A DNA stretch of 64,000 nt from JANQFV01 sp964468185 (GTDB taxonomy: Bacteria; Planctomycetota; Phycisphaerae; UBA1845; Fen-1342). Below, piece after piece: positions 16,787 through 26,077 of this stretch (positions are counted from its first letter, which is position 1; every line of letters starts with the position of its first letter). A program made the translations under genes and the position numbers. Below the pieces are notes generated by a model that was not told where the DNA came from, made no database searches, and worked only from the letters and a program-made list of their open reading frames with translations. The stretch lies in contig CAYXTR010000003.1 of the NCBI GenBank assembly GCA_964468185.1, forward strand, positions 124,001 through 188,000, written 5' to 3'.

Positions 16787-17029
16787 GTTGACGGCTAATC
16801 GGGTATCGTGGTGACTATATGGCGTACCGTTAGGATTAATGTTAGGGGTCTTCTTGTGTCCACTTGACCCGCCTCATTGGCTCCAAAAAGCGGTAGGCAC
16901 TCCAGGCAAGATGACACCTATTGGATACATAAACTACTAAAAACAAATAGCTTACTAAAAGGAACAGATATACTGAAACAGTTTATCTAACCTCAGTACC
17001 GCGGACCGCACACCCCGGAGAGCACACGC

Positions 17030-18079
17030 ATGCGTAAACCCGTCACTCTCATTACCGGCGCCAACGGCGAAATCGGACACGGCCTGCTCGAATACTTCGC
17101 CAACAAGGGCGATACCGACGTGATCGCGCTCGACCTCAATGCGCTCGACAAGGAACTCCGTCCCCTTTGCCACAACTGGATCACCGGCAACATCCTCGAC
17201 GACAACCTCATCGATCGCCTCGTCTCCGAATATGAAATCCGGGCCATCTTCCACCTCGCCGCGCTGCTCTCCACCCGTTCGGAATACACCCCCGAGACGG
17301 CCCACGGCGTCAACGTCGAGGGCACCCTGAAGCTCATCAAACTCGCCCACGATCAGGCCCAGTGGCACGGCGACAATGTCACCTTCCTGTTCCCCAGCTC
17401 CATCGCCGCCTACGGCCTGCCCGACCTCGAAACCAAAGCCAAGTTCGGCCCGGTCAAAGAGCATCAGTGGAACAACCCCATCACCATGTACGGCATCAAC
17501 AAGCTCGCCTGCGAACACCTCGGCCGCTACTACACGTTCCACTACAAGCAGCTCGCCTCCGAAGGCAAGCGCAACGGCGCCCGGATCGATTTCCGCGCCA
17601 TCCGCTTCCCCGGCCTGATCAGCGCCGTCACGATGCCCACCGGCGGTACGAGCGACTTCGCCCCGGAGATGCTCCACGCAGCCGCCAAGGGCCAGCCATA
17701 CGCCTGCTTCGTTGCACCCGAGGCCCGCATTCCCTTCATGGCCATGCCGGACGGCGTCAAGGCCCTGATACACCTGGCCGAAGCTCCCGCGGAAAACCTG
17801 ACGCAGCGCGTGTACAACATCGGTGGCTTCAGTCCGACGGCGCTCGAAATACGTGACTACACGCTCAAGGCCTTCCCCGGTGCCGACATCACATTCGATC
17901 CGGATCCGCCGCGCGCGAAGATCGTCGACACCTGGCCCGGCGACGTGAACGACGGCCCGGCGCGCAAGGACTGGGGCTGGTCGCCGGATTACGACTTCCA
18001 CCGGGCATTCGACGAGTATCTCGTCCCGACGATTCGGCGATATTACGAGGAGCATCCGGCAGCAAAAACACGCTCATAG
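17030..18079 (+). CDS. NAD-dependent epimerase/dehydratase, L-threonine dehydrogenase-like
   Basis: The 349-residue extended SDR has a nucleotide-binding motif (LITGANGEIGHGLLEYF), IFHLAALLS, FPSSIAAYG and the active-site YGINK. The region RFPGLISAVTMPTGGTSDFAPEM is characteristic of the branch containing archaeal-type L-threonine 3-dehydrogenases and UDP-glucose 4-epimerases. Which substrate it uses is not clear. GGAGAG precedes the ATG. The gene follows an AT-rich leader and precedes thpR on the same strand. Confidence 0.85.
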   Translation: MRKPVTLITGANGEIGHGLLEYFANKGDTDVIALDLNALDKELRPLCHNWITGNILDDNLIDRLVSEYEIRAIFHLAALLSTRSEYTPETAHGVNVEGTLKLIKLAHDQAQWHGDNVTFLFPSSIAAYGLPDLETKAKFGPVKEHQWNNPITMYGINKLACEHLGRYYTFHYKQLASEGKRNGARIDFRAIRFPGLISAVTMPTGGTSDFAPEMLHAAAKGQPYACFVAPEARIPFMAMPDGVKALIHLAEAPAENLTQRVYNIGGFSPTALEIRDYTLKAFPGADITFDPDPPRAKIVDTWPGDVNDGPARKDWGWSPDYDFHRAFDEYLVPTIRRYYEEHPAAKTRS

Positions 18080-18102
18080 TGGCTATCTACTGACGATCCG
18101 GC

Positions 18103-18145
18103 CGCCCGCCGCGACTGGGCCATGACGCTCGGCCGGCGGGCGTTT
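18103..18145 (+). terminator. possible hairpin terminator after the SDR gene
   Basis: CGCCCGCCG at 18103-18111 pairs with CGGCGGGCG at 18134-18142, followed by only TTT. The loop is 22 bases and the T-run is short, so termination may be weak. Confidence 0.35.
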
Positions 18146-18176
18146 AGCATGGTGGTGCATCGATAGGAGCCCTGCC

Positions 18177-18740
18177 ATGCGCACGTTCATCGCTGTCGAG
18201 CTCTCACCTGCGGTCAAGCGACCACTCTTGAAGCTGCTGCGCGACTTGCCACAGAGTCGTGACGTCAAATGGGTCAATGAGTGGCAATTGCATCTGACGC
18301 TCAAGTTCCTCGGTGAGGTCAGCGACACCCAGCTTCCACAGGTCTGCGATGCTGCCGAACAGGTGTGTCGCGAAGTCGCACCTTTTCCGCTCAGCGTCAC
18401 CGGCCTGGGCTGCTTTCCCGGTCGGCGAAACCCGCGGGTGCTCTGGTGCGGCATCGAAGACGCTACCACCAGCACACCCCGCTGGGTCGAGTTGATCGAC
18501 CCGCTGATTAGCAACCTCGGTTTCAAGCCCGAAACGCGCGCATACACGCCTCACATCACACTGGGCCGCAGCCGTTCGACCGGGGGCGGGCGCGTAATGC
18601 AACAGGTGCTCGACGATGTCACGCTTCCCGCCACGGAAGAAATGCTGGTGAAAGAGGTTACGGTGTTCGAGAGTCGATTGCTGCCCGGTGGCGCCCAGTA
18701 TCACCCATTGGCGAGGATCGCCCTCGCCGGAACACCCTGA
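18177..18740 (+). CDS. thpR: RNA 2',3'-cyclic phosphodiesterase (ThpR/LigT)
   Basis: This 187-residue 2H phosphoesterase has both catalytic HxTx motifs: HLTLKFLGE near residue 41 and HITLGRSR near residue 124. The N-terminal MRTFIAVEL is typical of the ThpR family, which hydrolyses 2',3'-cyclic phosphates on RNA ends; the biological substrate in bacteria is not settled. Length and domain limits fit the family. ATAGGAG precedes the ATG. Confidence 0.9.
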   Translation: MRTFIAVELSPAVKRPLLKLLRDLPQSRDVKWVNEWQLHLTLKFLGEVSDTQLPQVCDAAEQVCREVAPFPLSVTGLGCFPGRRNPRVLWCGIEDATTSTPRWVELIDPLISNLGFKPETRAYTPHITLGRSRSTGGGRVMQQVLDDVTLPATEEMLVKEVTVFESRLLPGGAQYHPLARIALAGTP

Positions 18741-18855
18741 TCCGCCACGAGGTTGCCGGCGTCACCATCTGTTGCCAGAATGCACCCGCAGCGACGCCGC
18801 ATCGTCGCTGCTGACATCCCAGAAGCACTGGACCGCACGAGAAAGCGAGTACGTC

Positions 18856-20295
18856 ATGAGCGATTCCGACAGTTCTTCGCGTCGAACGTTCCTTAAGAGC
18901 GCCCTGCTGACCGGGGCAACGCTGGCGGCCTCGTCCGGCTTCGGCTGCGCCAAACCGGGGCCGAAAGTCGCGGCGAAGTCGGAGCCCGCTCCCCCCCCAC
19001 CACCCCCGGGCGCAAAGCCGGAGGAGCAATTGCCGCCGGAATTTGAGCTCGTCGAGCCGTACTTCCGTGACTTGCGGATTGCGTACATCGGTACGGGAGG
19101 CATCGGCGGCTATCACCTGGAGAACACGGCCCGGCACGATGTGCAGTGTCCCTGCTTCTGTGACGTGGACCGTCGCCGGATGGAACGTTATGCGAAGCGT
19201 TTTCCGAAGGCGAAGATGTACCAGGACTACCGGGAGATGCTCGACAAGGAGCATAAGAACATCGACGCGGTCATGGTCGGAACCCCGGACCATCATCACT
19301 ATCCGGCCACGATGATCGCGATGCAGCTTGGCAAGCACGTTTACACGCAGAAGCCGCTGACGCATACGCCGTGGGAGGCGCGGCAACTACTGGAGGCCTC
19401 GCGGAAGTACAGGGTGGCGACGCAGATGGGTAACCAGGGACACGCGGGCGAAGGGTGGCGCGTGACCTACGAGTTCATTCGCAGCGGCGCCATTGGCGAA
19501 GTCACTGAGACGCACACCTGGACAAACCGCCCGGTCTGGCCACAGGGAATGAATCGCCCGCAAGAGACTGACGTGGTACCACCGGAGCTGAACTGGGATG
19601 CGTGGGTCGGTCCGGCGCCAGAGCGGCCGTTCAAAAAGGGCGCGTACCATCCGTTCAACTGGCGGGGTTGGTGGGACTTCGGTGCCGGAGCGCTCGGCGA
19701 CATGGCCTGCCATACGATGGATGGGATCTTCTGGGCCCTCGCGCCCGGTCATCCGACCGCCATCGAGCCGCTGGCGTACACGCCTGTCACGCCCGAGGCG
19801 TTTCCAAACGCGGCGGTCATCAAGTGGGAGTTTCCTGCGCGGGGCGACATGCCGGCATTTGACGCCTACTGGTACGACGGTGGGCTGAAACCGACAACAC
19901 CCGCGGCGCTTGAGCTGGGGCGCGAACTGCCTACGACGGGCAATCTGTTCGTCGGTACGAAGGCCACGCTGATGGTCTCGGGCGACTACGGTCAGAGTCC
20001 GCGCATCATCCCCGAAGCAAAGATGCGTGAGATCGGCAAGCCGCCGAAGCTGCTGGAACGATCACCCGGACACGTAATCGAATGGTTGATGGCGTGTGTC
20101 GGTGAGCAACCGTTGGATTATCCCAAGTCCAACTTCGCATATGCCGGGCCAATGACTGAGGCGATTCTGCTGGGCAATGTCGCCCTGCGTGTTGGGCGCC
20201 GGCTGGAATGGGACGGCGCCAGCATGCGGTTCACGAACGTGCCGGCGGCAAATAAGTACGTGTCCAAGGAATATCGCTCGGGCTGGCGCGTGTAG
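18856..20295 (+). CDS. Tat-exported Gfo/Idh/MocA family oxidoreductase
   Basis: The 479-residue protein starts with a twin-arginine signal (SRRTFLKSALLTGATLAAS) followed by a proline-rich linker. The NAD-binding domain reads LRIAYIGTGGIGGYHLENT, with CDVDRRRMERYAKRF and the family motif HVYTQKPLTHTPWEARQL, where the lysine of QKPL is the usual EKP catalytic-type position. Tat-exported members are abundant in planctomycetes and act on sugars in the periplasm. The ATG at 18856 is chosen because it precedes the Tat motif directly; it stands alone between thpR and the convergent response regulator. Confidence 0.9.
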   Translation: MSDSDSSSRRTFLKSALLTGATLAASSGFGCAKPGPKVAAKSEPAPPPPPPGAKPEEQLPPEFELVEPYFRDLRIAYIGTGGIGGYHLENTARHDVQCPCFCDVDRRRMERYAKRFPKAKMYQDYREMLDKEHKNIDAVMVGTPDHHHYPATMIAMQLGKHVYTQKPLTHTPWEARQLLEASRKYRVATQMGNQGHAGEGWRVTYEFIRSGAIGEVTETHTWTNRPVWPQGMNRPQETDVVPPELNWDAWVGPAPERPFKKGAYHPFNWRGWWDFGAGALGDMACHTMDGIFWALAPGHPTAIEPLAYTPVTPEAFPNAAVIKWEFPARGDMPAFDAYWYDGGLKPTTPAALELGRELPTTGNLFVGTKATLMVSGDYGQSPRIIPEAKMREIGKPPKLLERSPGHVIEWLMACVGEQPLDYPKSNFAYAGPMTEAILLGNVALRVGRRLEWDGASMRFTNVPAANKYVSKEYRSGWRV

Positions 20296-20326
20296 CCCAC
20301 CGATCACATCAAGAGACGTCAGAGCG

Positions 20327-21958
20327 TCAGGAGTTCGGCGGCGCCGGTGCTCCGATGGGTGCCTGTTGCAGCTCTTCGCGGGCGCGCTGGATGCGTCCCT
20401 CCCAACGCGACTTCTGGTCGTGGACTACGCGCGACAGCAGCGCCGTGAACTGCGGATCAAACTGCTTGCCAGCCTCGGACTGCACGATCCGCACCGCCTT
20501 CTTGATACTCATACTGGAACGATGCACGCGCTCACTGGTGAGAGCGTCGAAGGTCTCGGCCACGGCAAGCAGCCGCGATCCGATCGGAATCGTCGTGCCC
20601 ACCAGACCGAACGGGTACCCAGTCCCGTCAAAGCGCTCACGCAGATGGCGGATGATCAGCGTTTCGGTTTCGAAGATGCGTAGTGGCTCGAGGATCTTGC
20701 ACGTCATCAACGGAACCTGGCGGAGCACGGCCGACTGCTCCTCCGTCAGCGGCGTCGTGCTTTGCAGAATTTCGTCCGGCACGCCGATCTTGCCCAAGTC
20801 GTGCAGCATGGCGGCCTTGCCAATCGCATCGATCAGGTTCTGGGAGAAACCCGCCGCCTCGGCCAGACACGTGGCGTAGAAGGTCGTGTTGCGCGAGTGC
20901 CACGCCGTAAACCGATCACGGGCTTCCAGCGCCTGGACGAGTGCCCAGATGCTCTGGAGGCATAGTTCCTTTGACTGCACGCTGAGCGAGTAGACCTGTT
21001 TTTGCAGGCGATCGACTTCAACGTGGGCCACGTCGTTTTGTGCGGCGTCTGCGCCGATGCGGTCCGAACGTACGACACGATCGCGCCCGCGCCGCTTGCC
21101 GAGATACAACGCCTGGTCAGCCTGGTTGATCCACTCGGTCACCGAGACTGCCCGGGCGTCAGCAGTACTGGCCACGCCGATGGATGCCGTAACCCGCACC
21201 TGGGGACAGTCAGCCACCGTCACGCGTTCTGGAATCGTCGCCCGAATTCGCTCTGCAAGTGCAGCGGCATCGTCCGGATCCGTCTCCGGGCAAATCACCG
21301 CAAACTCCTCCCCACCGTATCGCGCGACGATATCCGTATCACGCACCATGTTCGCCAGGTGTACCGCCATGCCGCAGAGCACTTGATTGCCGACTTCATG
21401 GCCGTAGGTGTCATTCACGGCTTTGAAATGGTCCAGATCCAGCATGAGCAACGACGACACGCCCCCATAGCGACGCGTGCGCGCAAACTCGCGGTCGGCC
21501 AGCTCACGGAAGTGAGCGTGATTCCACAGGCCGGTCAGGGAGTCCGTCAACGCGGCCTTGCGAAGATTCTCCTGGAGTCTGTTGATCCGCAGGCCGTTGC
21601 GCACACGAGCGGTCAGTTCATCCGTGTCGTATGGCTTGAGAAGGTAGTCATCGGCCCCCGAGTTCAGCGCCTCATGCTTGGCATCACGGTCGCGACAAAC
21701 CGTCACGACGATGATGTAGGTGCCATCAAGCGCGCGATCACTGCGGATTTGCCGGCACACGTCAATGCCTGACATGCCCGGCAGCAGGAGGTCACACACG
21801 ACCACGCGCGGCCGGTGACGCCGCACCCGGTCCAGACCGGACTCGCCGTCCCCTGCCTCGACCACGCTGAAATGCTCGTCGACCATGCGCCGAAAGAGCA
21901 GGGCGCGCTCGTCAACATCATCTTCGATGATGCAAATGTCGGCCGGATTGCCGCGCAT
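20327..21958 (-). CDS. response regulator with GGDEF and HD-GYP domains
   Basis: The 543-residue protein combines three modules. Residues 1-120 form a receiver with acidic pocket (IIEDDVDE) and phosphoacceptor Asp in VVVCDLLLPGMSG. The middle is a diguanylate cyclase with RYGGEEFAVI and a possible RxxD inhibitory site (RDTD). The C-terminus is an HD-GYP phosphodiesterase with AAMLHDLGKIGVPDE and RFDGTGYPFGL. Both c-di-GMP synthesis and breakdown could thus be controlled by phosphorylation. One histidine of the usual HHE(x)WDGxGYP string is changed (RHLRERFDGTGYP). A YjfB-like motility protein is encoded just upstream on the same strand. Confidence 0.92.
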   Translation of the reverse strand: MRGNPADICIIEDDVDERALLFRRMVDEHFSVVEAGDGESGLDRVRRHRPRVVVCDLLLPGMSGIDVCRQIRSDRALDGTYIIVVTVCRDRDAKHEALNSGADDYLLKPYDTDELTARVRNGLRINRLQENLRKAALTDSLTGLWNHAHFRELADREFARTRRYGGVSSLLMLDLDHFKAVNDTYGHEVGNQVLCGMAVHLANMVRDTDIVARYGGEEFAVICPETDPDDAAALAERIRATIPERVTVADCPQVRVTASIGVASTADARAVSVTEWINQADQALYLGKRRGRDRVVRSDRIGADAAQNDVAHVEVDRLQKQVYSLSVQSKELCLQSIWALVQALEARDRFTAWHSRNTTFYATCLAEAAGFSQNLIDAIGKAAMLHDLGKIGVPDEILQSTTPLTEEQSAVLRQVPLMTCKILEPLRIFETETLIIRHLRERFDGTGYPFGLVGTTIPIGSRLLAVAETFDALTSERVHRSSMSIKKAVRIVQSEAGKQFDPQFTALLSRVVHDQKSRWEGRIQRAREELQQAPIGAPAPPNS

Positions 21959-22069
21959 GCTTCGTACACCCGTTGCTGTGCCCGGCAGGGTCGAGACCCC
22001 TCCGTCTCACCCACCCGGACGGTGCCTTGAGATCATCTTCAGGCACATGCTGTGAAGACACGCGACTGG

Positions 22070-22264
22070 TCAGGCGTACACGTCGACGCCGCCGGCAGCC
22101 TGCATGTTCCGCGTCGCCGCTTCTGCCGTGTCCTGCACAAGCTCCAGCATCTGCTGGGGACTGCCCATCTCCTGGGCCATCTTCAGCAGACGTGTGGAGA
22201 TCTCTGTCTTCACTTGCGCCTGTGTCAGCGCCATTTGTGACGCCATTACGCCGTCAATTCCCAT
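22070..22264 (-). CDS. YjfB-like putative motility protein
   Basis: The 64-residue protein (MGIDGVMASQMALTQAQVKT, then a helical glutamine-rich region and MQAAGGVDVYA) fits the YjfB_motility family of small proteins found with flagellar genes. GAGG five bases before the ATG supports this start over an upstream one at 22384. It lies upstream of the GGDEF/HD-GYP regulator on the same strand, linking c-di-GMP signalling to motility. Its exact role is unknown. Confidence 0.65.
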   Translation of the reverse strand: MGIDGVMASQMALTQAQVKTEISTRLLKMAQEMGSPQQMLELVQDTAEAATRNMQAAGGVDVYA

Positions 22265-22408
22265 AACTACCTCGTCCACAAAGTGCCGTTGTCGCAGCGC
22301 GCAGCGCCGGCCACGCGCACGTACATAGGGAAGCATGCGAAACATCCAACCCCCATGGGCAAGAAATCTCAGCCCCACCAGCACCGGTTTATGGGACTTC
22401 GGCGGCGA

Positions 22409-22414
22409 TATAAT
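22409..22414 (+). promoter_or_regulatory. -10 hexamer of a probable panB promoter
   Basis: A perfect TATAAT lies 83 bases before the panB ATG. No good -35 is present at 17-18 bases upstream (GGTTTA at best), so this is a partial call. Confidence 0.35.
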
Positions 22415-22497
22415 CCCAGCCGTGTGCGGGCTCCGGCTTGGCGCACCCGACTTCGTCGGATAATGATTTCCGAAAGACCCAGAGACGGAAGCTGCCT

Positions 22498-23352
22498 ATG
22501 ACCATACCCCTCTCAACTACCCAGCGCATCGACCTCGACACCCTGCGGCAAATGAAATCCGCACGGCAGAAGTTCGCGATGCTGACGGCGTACGACTTCC
22601 CAACCGCCGCGCTGGCCCAGCAGGCCGGCGTACAGGCACTGCTCGTCGGCGACTCGATGGGCCCGGTATTGCTCGGACATTGCAGCACCCGCGACGTCCC
22701 CCTCGACCTAATGGTGACTCTCGCTGAAGCCGTTCGACGGGGTGGTCCGAATACATGCTTGGTGGGCGACCTGCCCTATGAAGCACTTTCCGTCGGCCCC
22801 GAAGCAACGGTCGCCGCCAGCCGTCGCTTCCTCGACGAAGCCAACTGCGACGCCGTAAAGCTGGAACTGGGCGCGGATGACTTCACGCTGCTGGAGCGTG
22901 TGGTGGCGGCGAACATACCGGCAATCGCCCATCTCGGTCTGCGGCCGCAACAAGTCTCCGGGCCGGAGGGTTATCGGGCACAGGCCCGCGATACGGCGGG
23001 TATTGCTGAACTCGTGGACCTCGCCCGGCGCTCCGTCAACGCCGGCGCTGCGATGCTCCTGCTCGAAGCTGTGCCGGCGGAGGCTTCCGAGGCGGTAGTC
23101 GCAGCAGTCGACGTGCCGGTGATCGGCTGTGGAGCCGGGCCGGCATGCGACGGCCACGTACTCGTTACACAAGACATGCTGGGCCTGGGCCTGATGCGCC
23201 CGCCCCGATTCGTGCCGGTGCTCGCGCAAGTCGGCCCCCTGACCGCCGACGCGATGCGACATTACGTCGAAGCCATCATCAGCGGCCGGTATCCCGGTCC
23301 AGAACATGCGTATCCGATGCGCGGCGCGAGCAGCAGCACACCAACGCCGTGA
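22498..23352 (+). CDS. panB: 3-methyl-2-oxobutanoate hydroxymethyltransferase (PanB)
   Basis: This 284-residue enzyme makes ketopantoate from alpha-ketoisovalerate using methylenetetrahydrofolate, the first step of pantothenate synthesis. Signatures include MLTAYDFPTAALAQQAG, the metal-binding LLVGDSMGPVLLG, the KLEL segment, and HLGLRPQQVSGPEGY. GGAAG precedes the ATG at 22498; an ATG at 22438 would add 20 weak residues. The stop overlaps the GTG start of the downstream methyltransferase. No other pantothenate gene is nearby. Confidence 0.93.
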   Translation: MTIPLSTTQRIDLDTLRQMKSARQKFAMLTAYDFPTAALAQQAGVQALLVGDSMGPVLLGHCSTRDVPLDLMVTLAEAVRRGGPNTCLVGDLPYEALSVGPEATVAASRRFLDEANCDAVKLELGADDFTLLERVVAANIPAIAHLGLRPQQVSGPEGYRAQARDTAGIAELVDLARRSVNAGAAMLLLEAVPAEASEAVVAAVDVPVIGCGAGPACDGHVLVTQDMLGLGLMRPPRFVPVLAQVGPLTADAMRHYVEAIISGRYPGPEHAYPMRGASSSTPTP

Positions 23353-24251
23353 CCAGCACGCTGCGCCCGCCCACCTGCTGCATCGCCTGTGGTGGAACGC
23401 CGCAGAACAGATGGCACGTTGGCGAGACAGCAATCGTCCAGTGCCCACGCTGCCTGCTCGCCTGGTGGGACTGGGAATCGTTCGATCCGACTGCGTTCTA
23501 CGATCGCGCCTATTTTCAATCCACGAGCGACACGAAGGGCTACGACAACTATGCGGCGCTTGAGGACGGTGTGAGACGCACGGCGAGTGCTCGTCTGCAT
23601 CGCATAAGCGCGATCATGGCACAGAAGACCGCGACCCCAACGCCGCCGAAGTCGCTGCTCGAAATTGGCTGCGGCACCGGGCTCTTCCTTGACGAAGCCC
23701 GGCAGCAGGGATGGGCATGCACCGGTAACGAGCTTAGTGCATACGCTGTCGACCAGGCCCGTGCACGTGGCCTGAACGTGGAGCAGGGCTCCGCCGAATG
23801 CGCCCCCCTCCCCCGCGGCCCGTTCGAGTGCGTCGCACTGTGGGACGTCTTGGAACACCTGCGCGCACCACAACAGGTGCTTCAGGCGGCCGCGACTCGC
23901 TTGCGGCCCGGCGGCATACTGGCCCTCTCCACTGGTGACGTCGCCTCACTTTGCGCGCGCGTGTCAGGACCTCGTTGGCACCTATTCAACATCCCGGAAC
24001 ATCTCTTCTACTTCTCCATTCCTGCGTTGGAACGGCTTCTCAGCTCGGCGAATTGCCGCATCGTGAAGATCACGCGCGAGGTCAACTGGGTGCCCGTCGC
24101 ATACGTGCTCGAACGGCTGCGTAAGGGAGGCGGCATGCTCGGGCACCTGGCTGACATCTTCCGACATTTGCCCGGGGCAAGAGCTTCGCAACGCACACTG
24201 CTGCCCGCCATCCTATTCGACGTTCTGGGCGTATACGCCGTCAGACGGTGA
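23349..24251 (+). CDS. class I SAM methyltransferase with N-terminal zinc ribbon
   Basis: Starting at a GTG that overlaps the panB stop, the 300-residue protein has a zinc-ribbon-like CCIACGG...VQCPRC, a YDRAYFQS linker and a Methyltransf_12/23-type core (LLEIGCGTGLFLDEARQQGW, then CVALWDVLEHL). This architecture is common in methyltransferases acting on surface-glycan or lipid-linked sugars. The association with panB is probably only positional. A C-terminal amphipathic segment (LLPAILFDVLGVYAVRR) may touch the membrane. Confidence 0.85.
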   Translation: MTSTLRPPTCCIACGGTPQNRWHVGETAIVQCPRCLLAWWDWESFDPTAFYDRAYFQSTSDTKGYDNYAALEDGVRRTASARLHRISAIMAQKTATPTPPKSLLEIGCGTGLFLDEARQQGWACTGNELSAYAVDQARARGLNVEQGSAECAPLPRGPFECVALWDVLEHLRAPQQVLQAAATRLRPGGILALSTGDVASLCARVSGPRWHLFNIPEHLFYFSIPALERLLSSANCRIVKITREVNWVPVAYVLERLRKGGGMLGHLADIFRHLPGARASQRTLLPAILFDVLGVYAVRR

Positions 24252-24349
24252 CCGCTCATCATGGTCCCGCCGTAGACACAGCCTTGTTGATGCGGTCGGG
24301 CGCGTCTAGACTACGGGTTGGGACAGACCTTTCATCAGGGAGTAGTAGC

Positions 24350-24682
24350 ATGATATTCGGTGAGGAGGAATCAACCCCCATGGACCCGAACCCGCAACAA
24401 CCCAAGCAGATTCAACTCGACCCGGGCTCCATGGAGACCGTCTATTCAAACTTCTTCGCTGTCGCGGGCACGCGCGACGAGCTCGTCGTGTATCTCGGCG
24501 CCAATTCGCCCTTGCCCAACGTGCAGCAACCCACGATCCGCATCTCGCATCGGCTCATGCTGCTGCCAGCCAATGCGAAACGCCTGATGCTCGCGCTCCA
24601 GCAATCCGTCAAGGCACACGAGGATCGCTTCGGGCCGATCGAGCTGCCGCCGCAGCAGCGCCCTGGCGGCCAGAACCCCTGA
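24350..24682 (+). CDS. DUF3467 domain-containing protein
   Basis: The 110-residue protein contains a DUF3467-type core (YSNFFAVAGTRDELVVYLG, RISHRLMLLPANAKRLMLAL). Such small cytoplasmic proteins are widespread in planctomycetes and of unknown function. Two starts are possible: 24350 (AGGGAG upstream) and 24380, which has a stronger GAGGAGGAA ahead of it. The gene lies 50 bases before the ABC permease gene and may be co-transcribed with it. Confidence 0.75.
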   Translation: MIFGEEESTPMDPNPQQPKQIQLDPGSMETVYSNFFAVAGTRDELVVYLGANSPLPNVQQPTIRISHRLMLLPANAKRLMLALQQSVKAHEDRFGPIELPPQQRPGGQNP

Positions 24683-24732
24683 CCTCGCCACGGTAACGTA
24701 ACGCTGGCTGCAAACCTGCCGGTATATTCAGG

Positions 24733-26040
24733 ATGTTGATCCGAACTCTCTTGTCTCGCGAACTGTTCCTCCTCGGACTCCGCGACCTGCGCGCGCATAA
24801 GTTGCGCTCACTGCTCACCGCACTGGGTGTCATCTTCGGCGTTGCTGCCGTCATCTGCATGCTCAGCATTGGCGAGGCGGCGTCGGCGGAGCAACTGGAA
24901 CAGATTCGCCTGCTCGGCAGCGAGAACATCATTCTGCGCAGTGTCGAGCCACCCAAGTCCGTCGAGATCAGCGAGGGCGAGGACATCATGCTGACCTACG
25001 GCCTCACAAGCGCGGACGTGGCCCGCATCGAAGACCTGCCATACGTCAGCGAGCTGGTCTTGATGCGCGAAGTCGCCGACGAAATCGTGCACGGGGCGCG
25101 CCTGTTTGATGGCCACGTTCTTGGCACAACGGTCAATCTGTTCGACGTCATCAACATCGAAGTGGCTCGCGGGCGGCGCCTGCGGCCCCTTGATAACGAA
25201 TTGCACACCAAGGTCTGCGTGATCGGCTCGCGGGTCGCACGTGAGCTTTTCCCCGAATCCGACCCGCTCGGTAAGACCATCACGGTACGCAGCCGCGCTT
25301 CGGGCCCCGTGCCCTACACGATCGTCGGCATCCTCGCCAACGTCCTGACGGCCGGCAATCCATCCAAGGGCATCGCCGCCCGTGACATCAACCGCGACGT
25401 GTACATCCCGATCCGCACGGCCGACCTGCGCTACGGCAATATCCGAGAAGTCGGCGCTACCGCCTGGGGCGACCTGATCAACGTCGAATACAGTGATATT
25501 TTCGTGCACGTACAGCCGCAGGAACAGGTGTTGCCCGTCTCGCGTCTCGTAAATCGCGCTATCGTGTTCAAGCGTCAGCAGCAGGACTTCGCGATGACCG
25601 TCCCGCTCGAGTTGCTACAGCAGGCCGAGGCGGTCAAACGCAACTCGCAAATTGTGCTCGGTAGCATCGCGGGCATCTCGCTGCTGGTCGGTGGTATCGG
25701 CATCATGAACATCATGCTCGCATCCGTCACCGAGCGCACACGTGAAATCGGAATCCGGCGGGCACTCGGTGCCAAGCGCCACCACATTACGGCCCAGTTT
25801 CTGGTTCAAACGCTCATCCTCAGTATCCTGGGTGGGCTGATCGGCATCGTGCTGGGCATCCTGCTCGCACGCCTCGTCACCGTCGTCGTGCAGTGGCAGA
25901 CAATCATCCCGTTGTGGGGCGTGCTCCTCAGTTTCGGCGTATCCGCGCTCGTGGGTATCGTCTTCGGTCTGTACCCAGCCCGCGCCGCGGCTCGCCTCGA
26001 CCCTATCCAGGCGCTGAACTCGGCAACCCGCACCGCATGA
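24733..26040 (+). CDS. MacB/FtsX-type ABC transporter permease
   Basis: The 435-residue protein has the MacB topology: an N-terminal membrane helix after a LRDLRAHKLRSLLTALGVIFG motif, a large periplasmic MacB_PCD domain (residues ~40-300, ending before RNSQIVLGSIAGISLLVGG), then three C-terminal helices with the FtsX core (RTREIGIRRALGAKRHHI). MacB-type permeases work mechanically with a periplasmic adaptor and a cytosolic ATPase in export or lipoprotein processes. Neither partner is encoded nearby, so it must pair with a distant ATPase. Confidence 0.9.
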   Translation: MLIRTLLSRELFLLGLRDLRAHKLRSLLTALGVIFGVAAVICMLSIGEAASAEQLEQIRLLGSENIILRSVEPPKSVEISEGEDIMLTYGLTSADVARIEDLPYVSELVLMREVADEIVHGARLFDGHVLGTTVNLFDVINIEVARGRRLRPLDNELHTKVCVIGSRVARELFPESDPLGKTITVRSRASGPVPYTIVGILANVLTAGNPSKGIAARDINRDVYIPIRTADLRYGNIREVGATAWGDLINVEYSDIFVHVQPQEQVLPVSRLVNRAIVFKRQQQDFAMTVPLELLQQAEAVKRNSQIVLGSIAGISLLVGGIGIMNIMLASVTERTREIGIRRALGAKRHHITAQFLVQTLILSILGGLIGIVLGILLARLVTVVVQWQTIIPLWGVLLSFGVSALVGIVFGLYPARAAARLDPIQALNSATRTA

Positions 26041-26077
26041 CCGATGCCCCCCAGTTGACCGCCCGCTTTCGGAGCAG

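Larger units (their letters stand above)
16405..17029. other. intergenic region between the sigma factor and the SDR gene
   Basis: It holds, in order, the sigma-factor promoter area, a start-less reading frame (16441-16731), a rho-independent terminator, and from about 16915 to 16995 a markedly AT-rich stretch containing two CTA-type repeats (ACTAAAA at two places) and ACTGAAACAGT, a short hyphenated palindrome. The AT-rich part probably contains the promoter of the downstream SDR gene, but no textbook -35/-10 pair stands out. Confidence 0.5.

Noticed and set aside
16955..18055. A 366-codon minus-strand frame opposite the SDR gene at 17.0-18.1 kb
   Set aside because: The plus strand carries the intact SDR motifs; the antisense frame is rich in V/G/E/D periodic codons typical of shadows.
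24808..25509. A 233-codon minus-strand frame opposite the ABC permease
   Set aside because: Shadow frame of a well-supported MacB-type gene.
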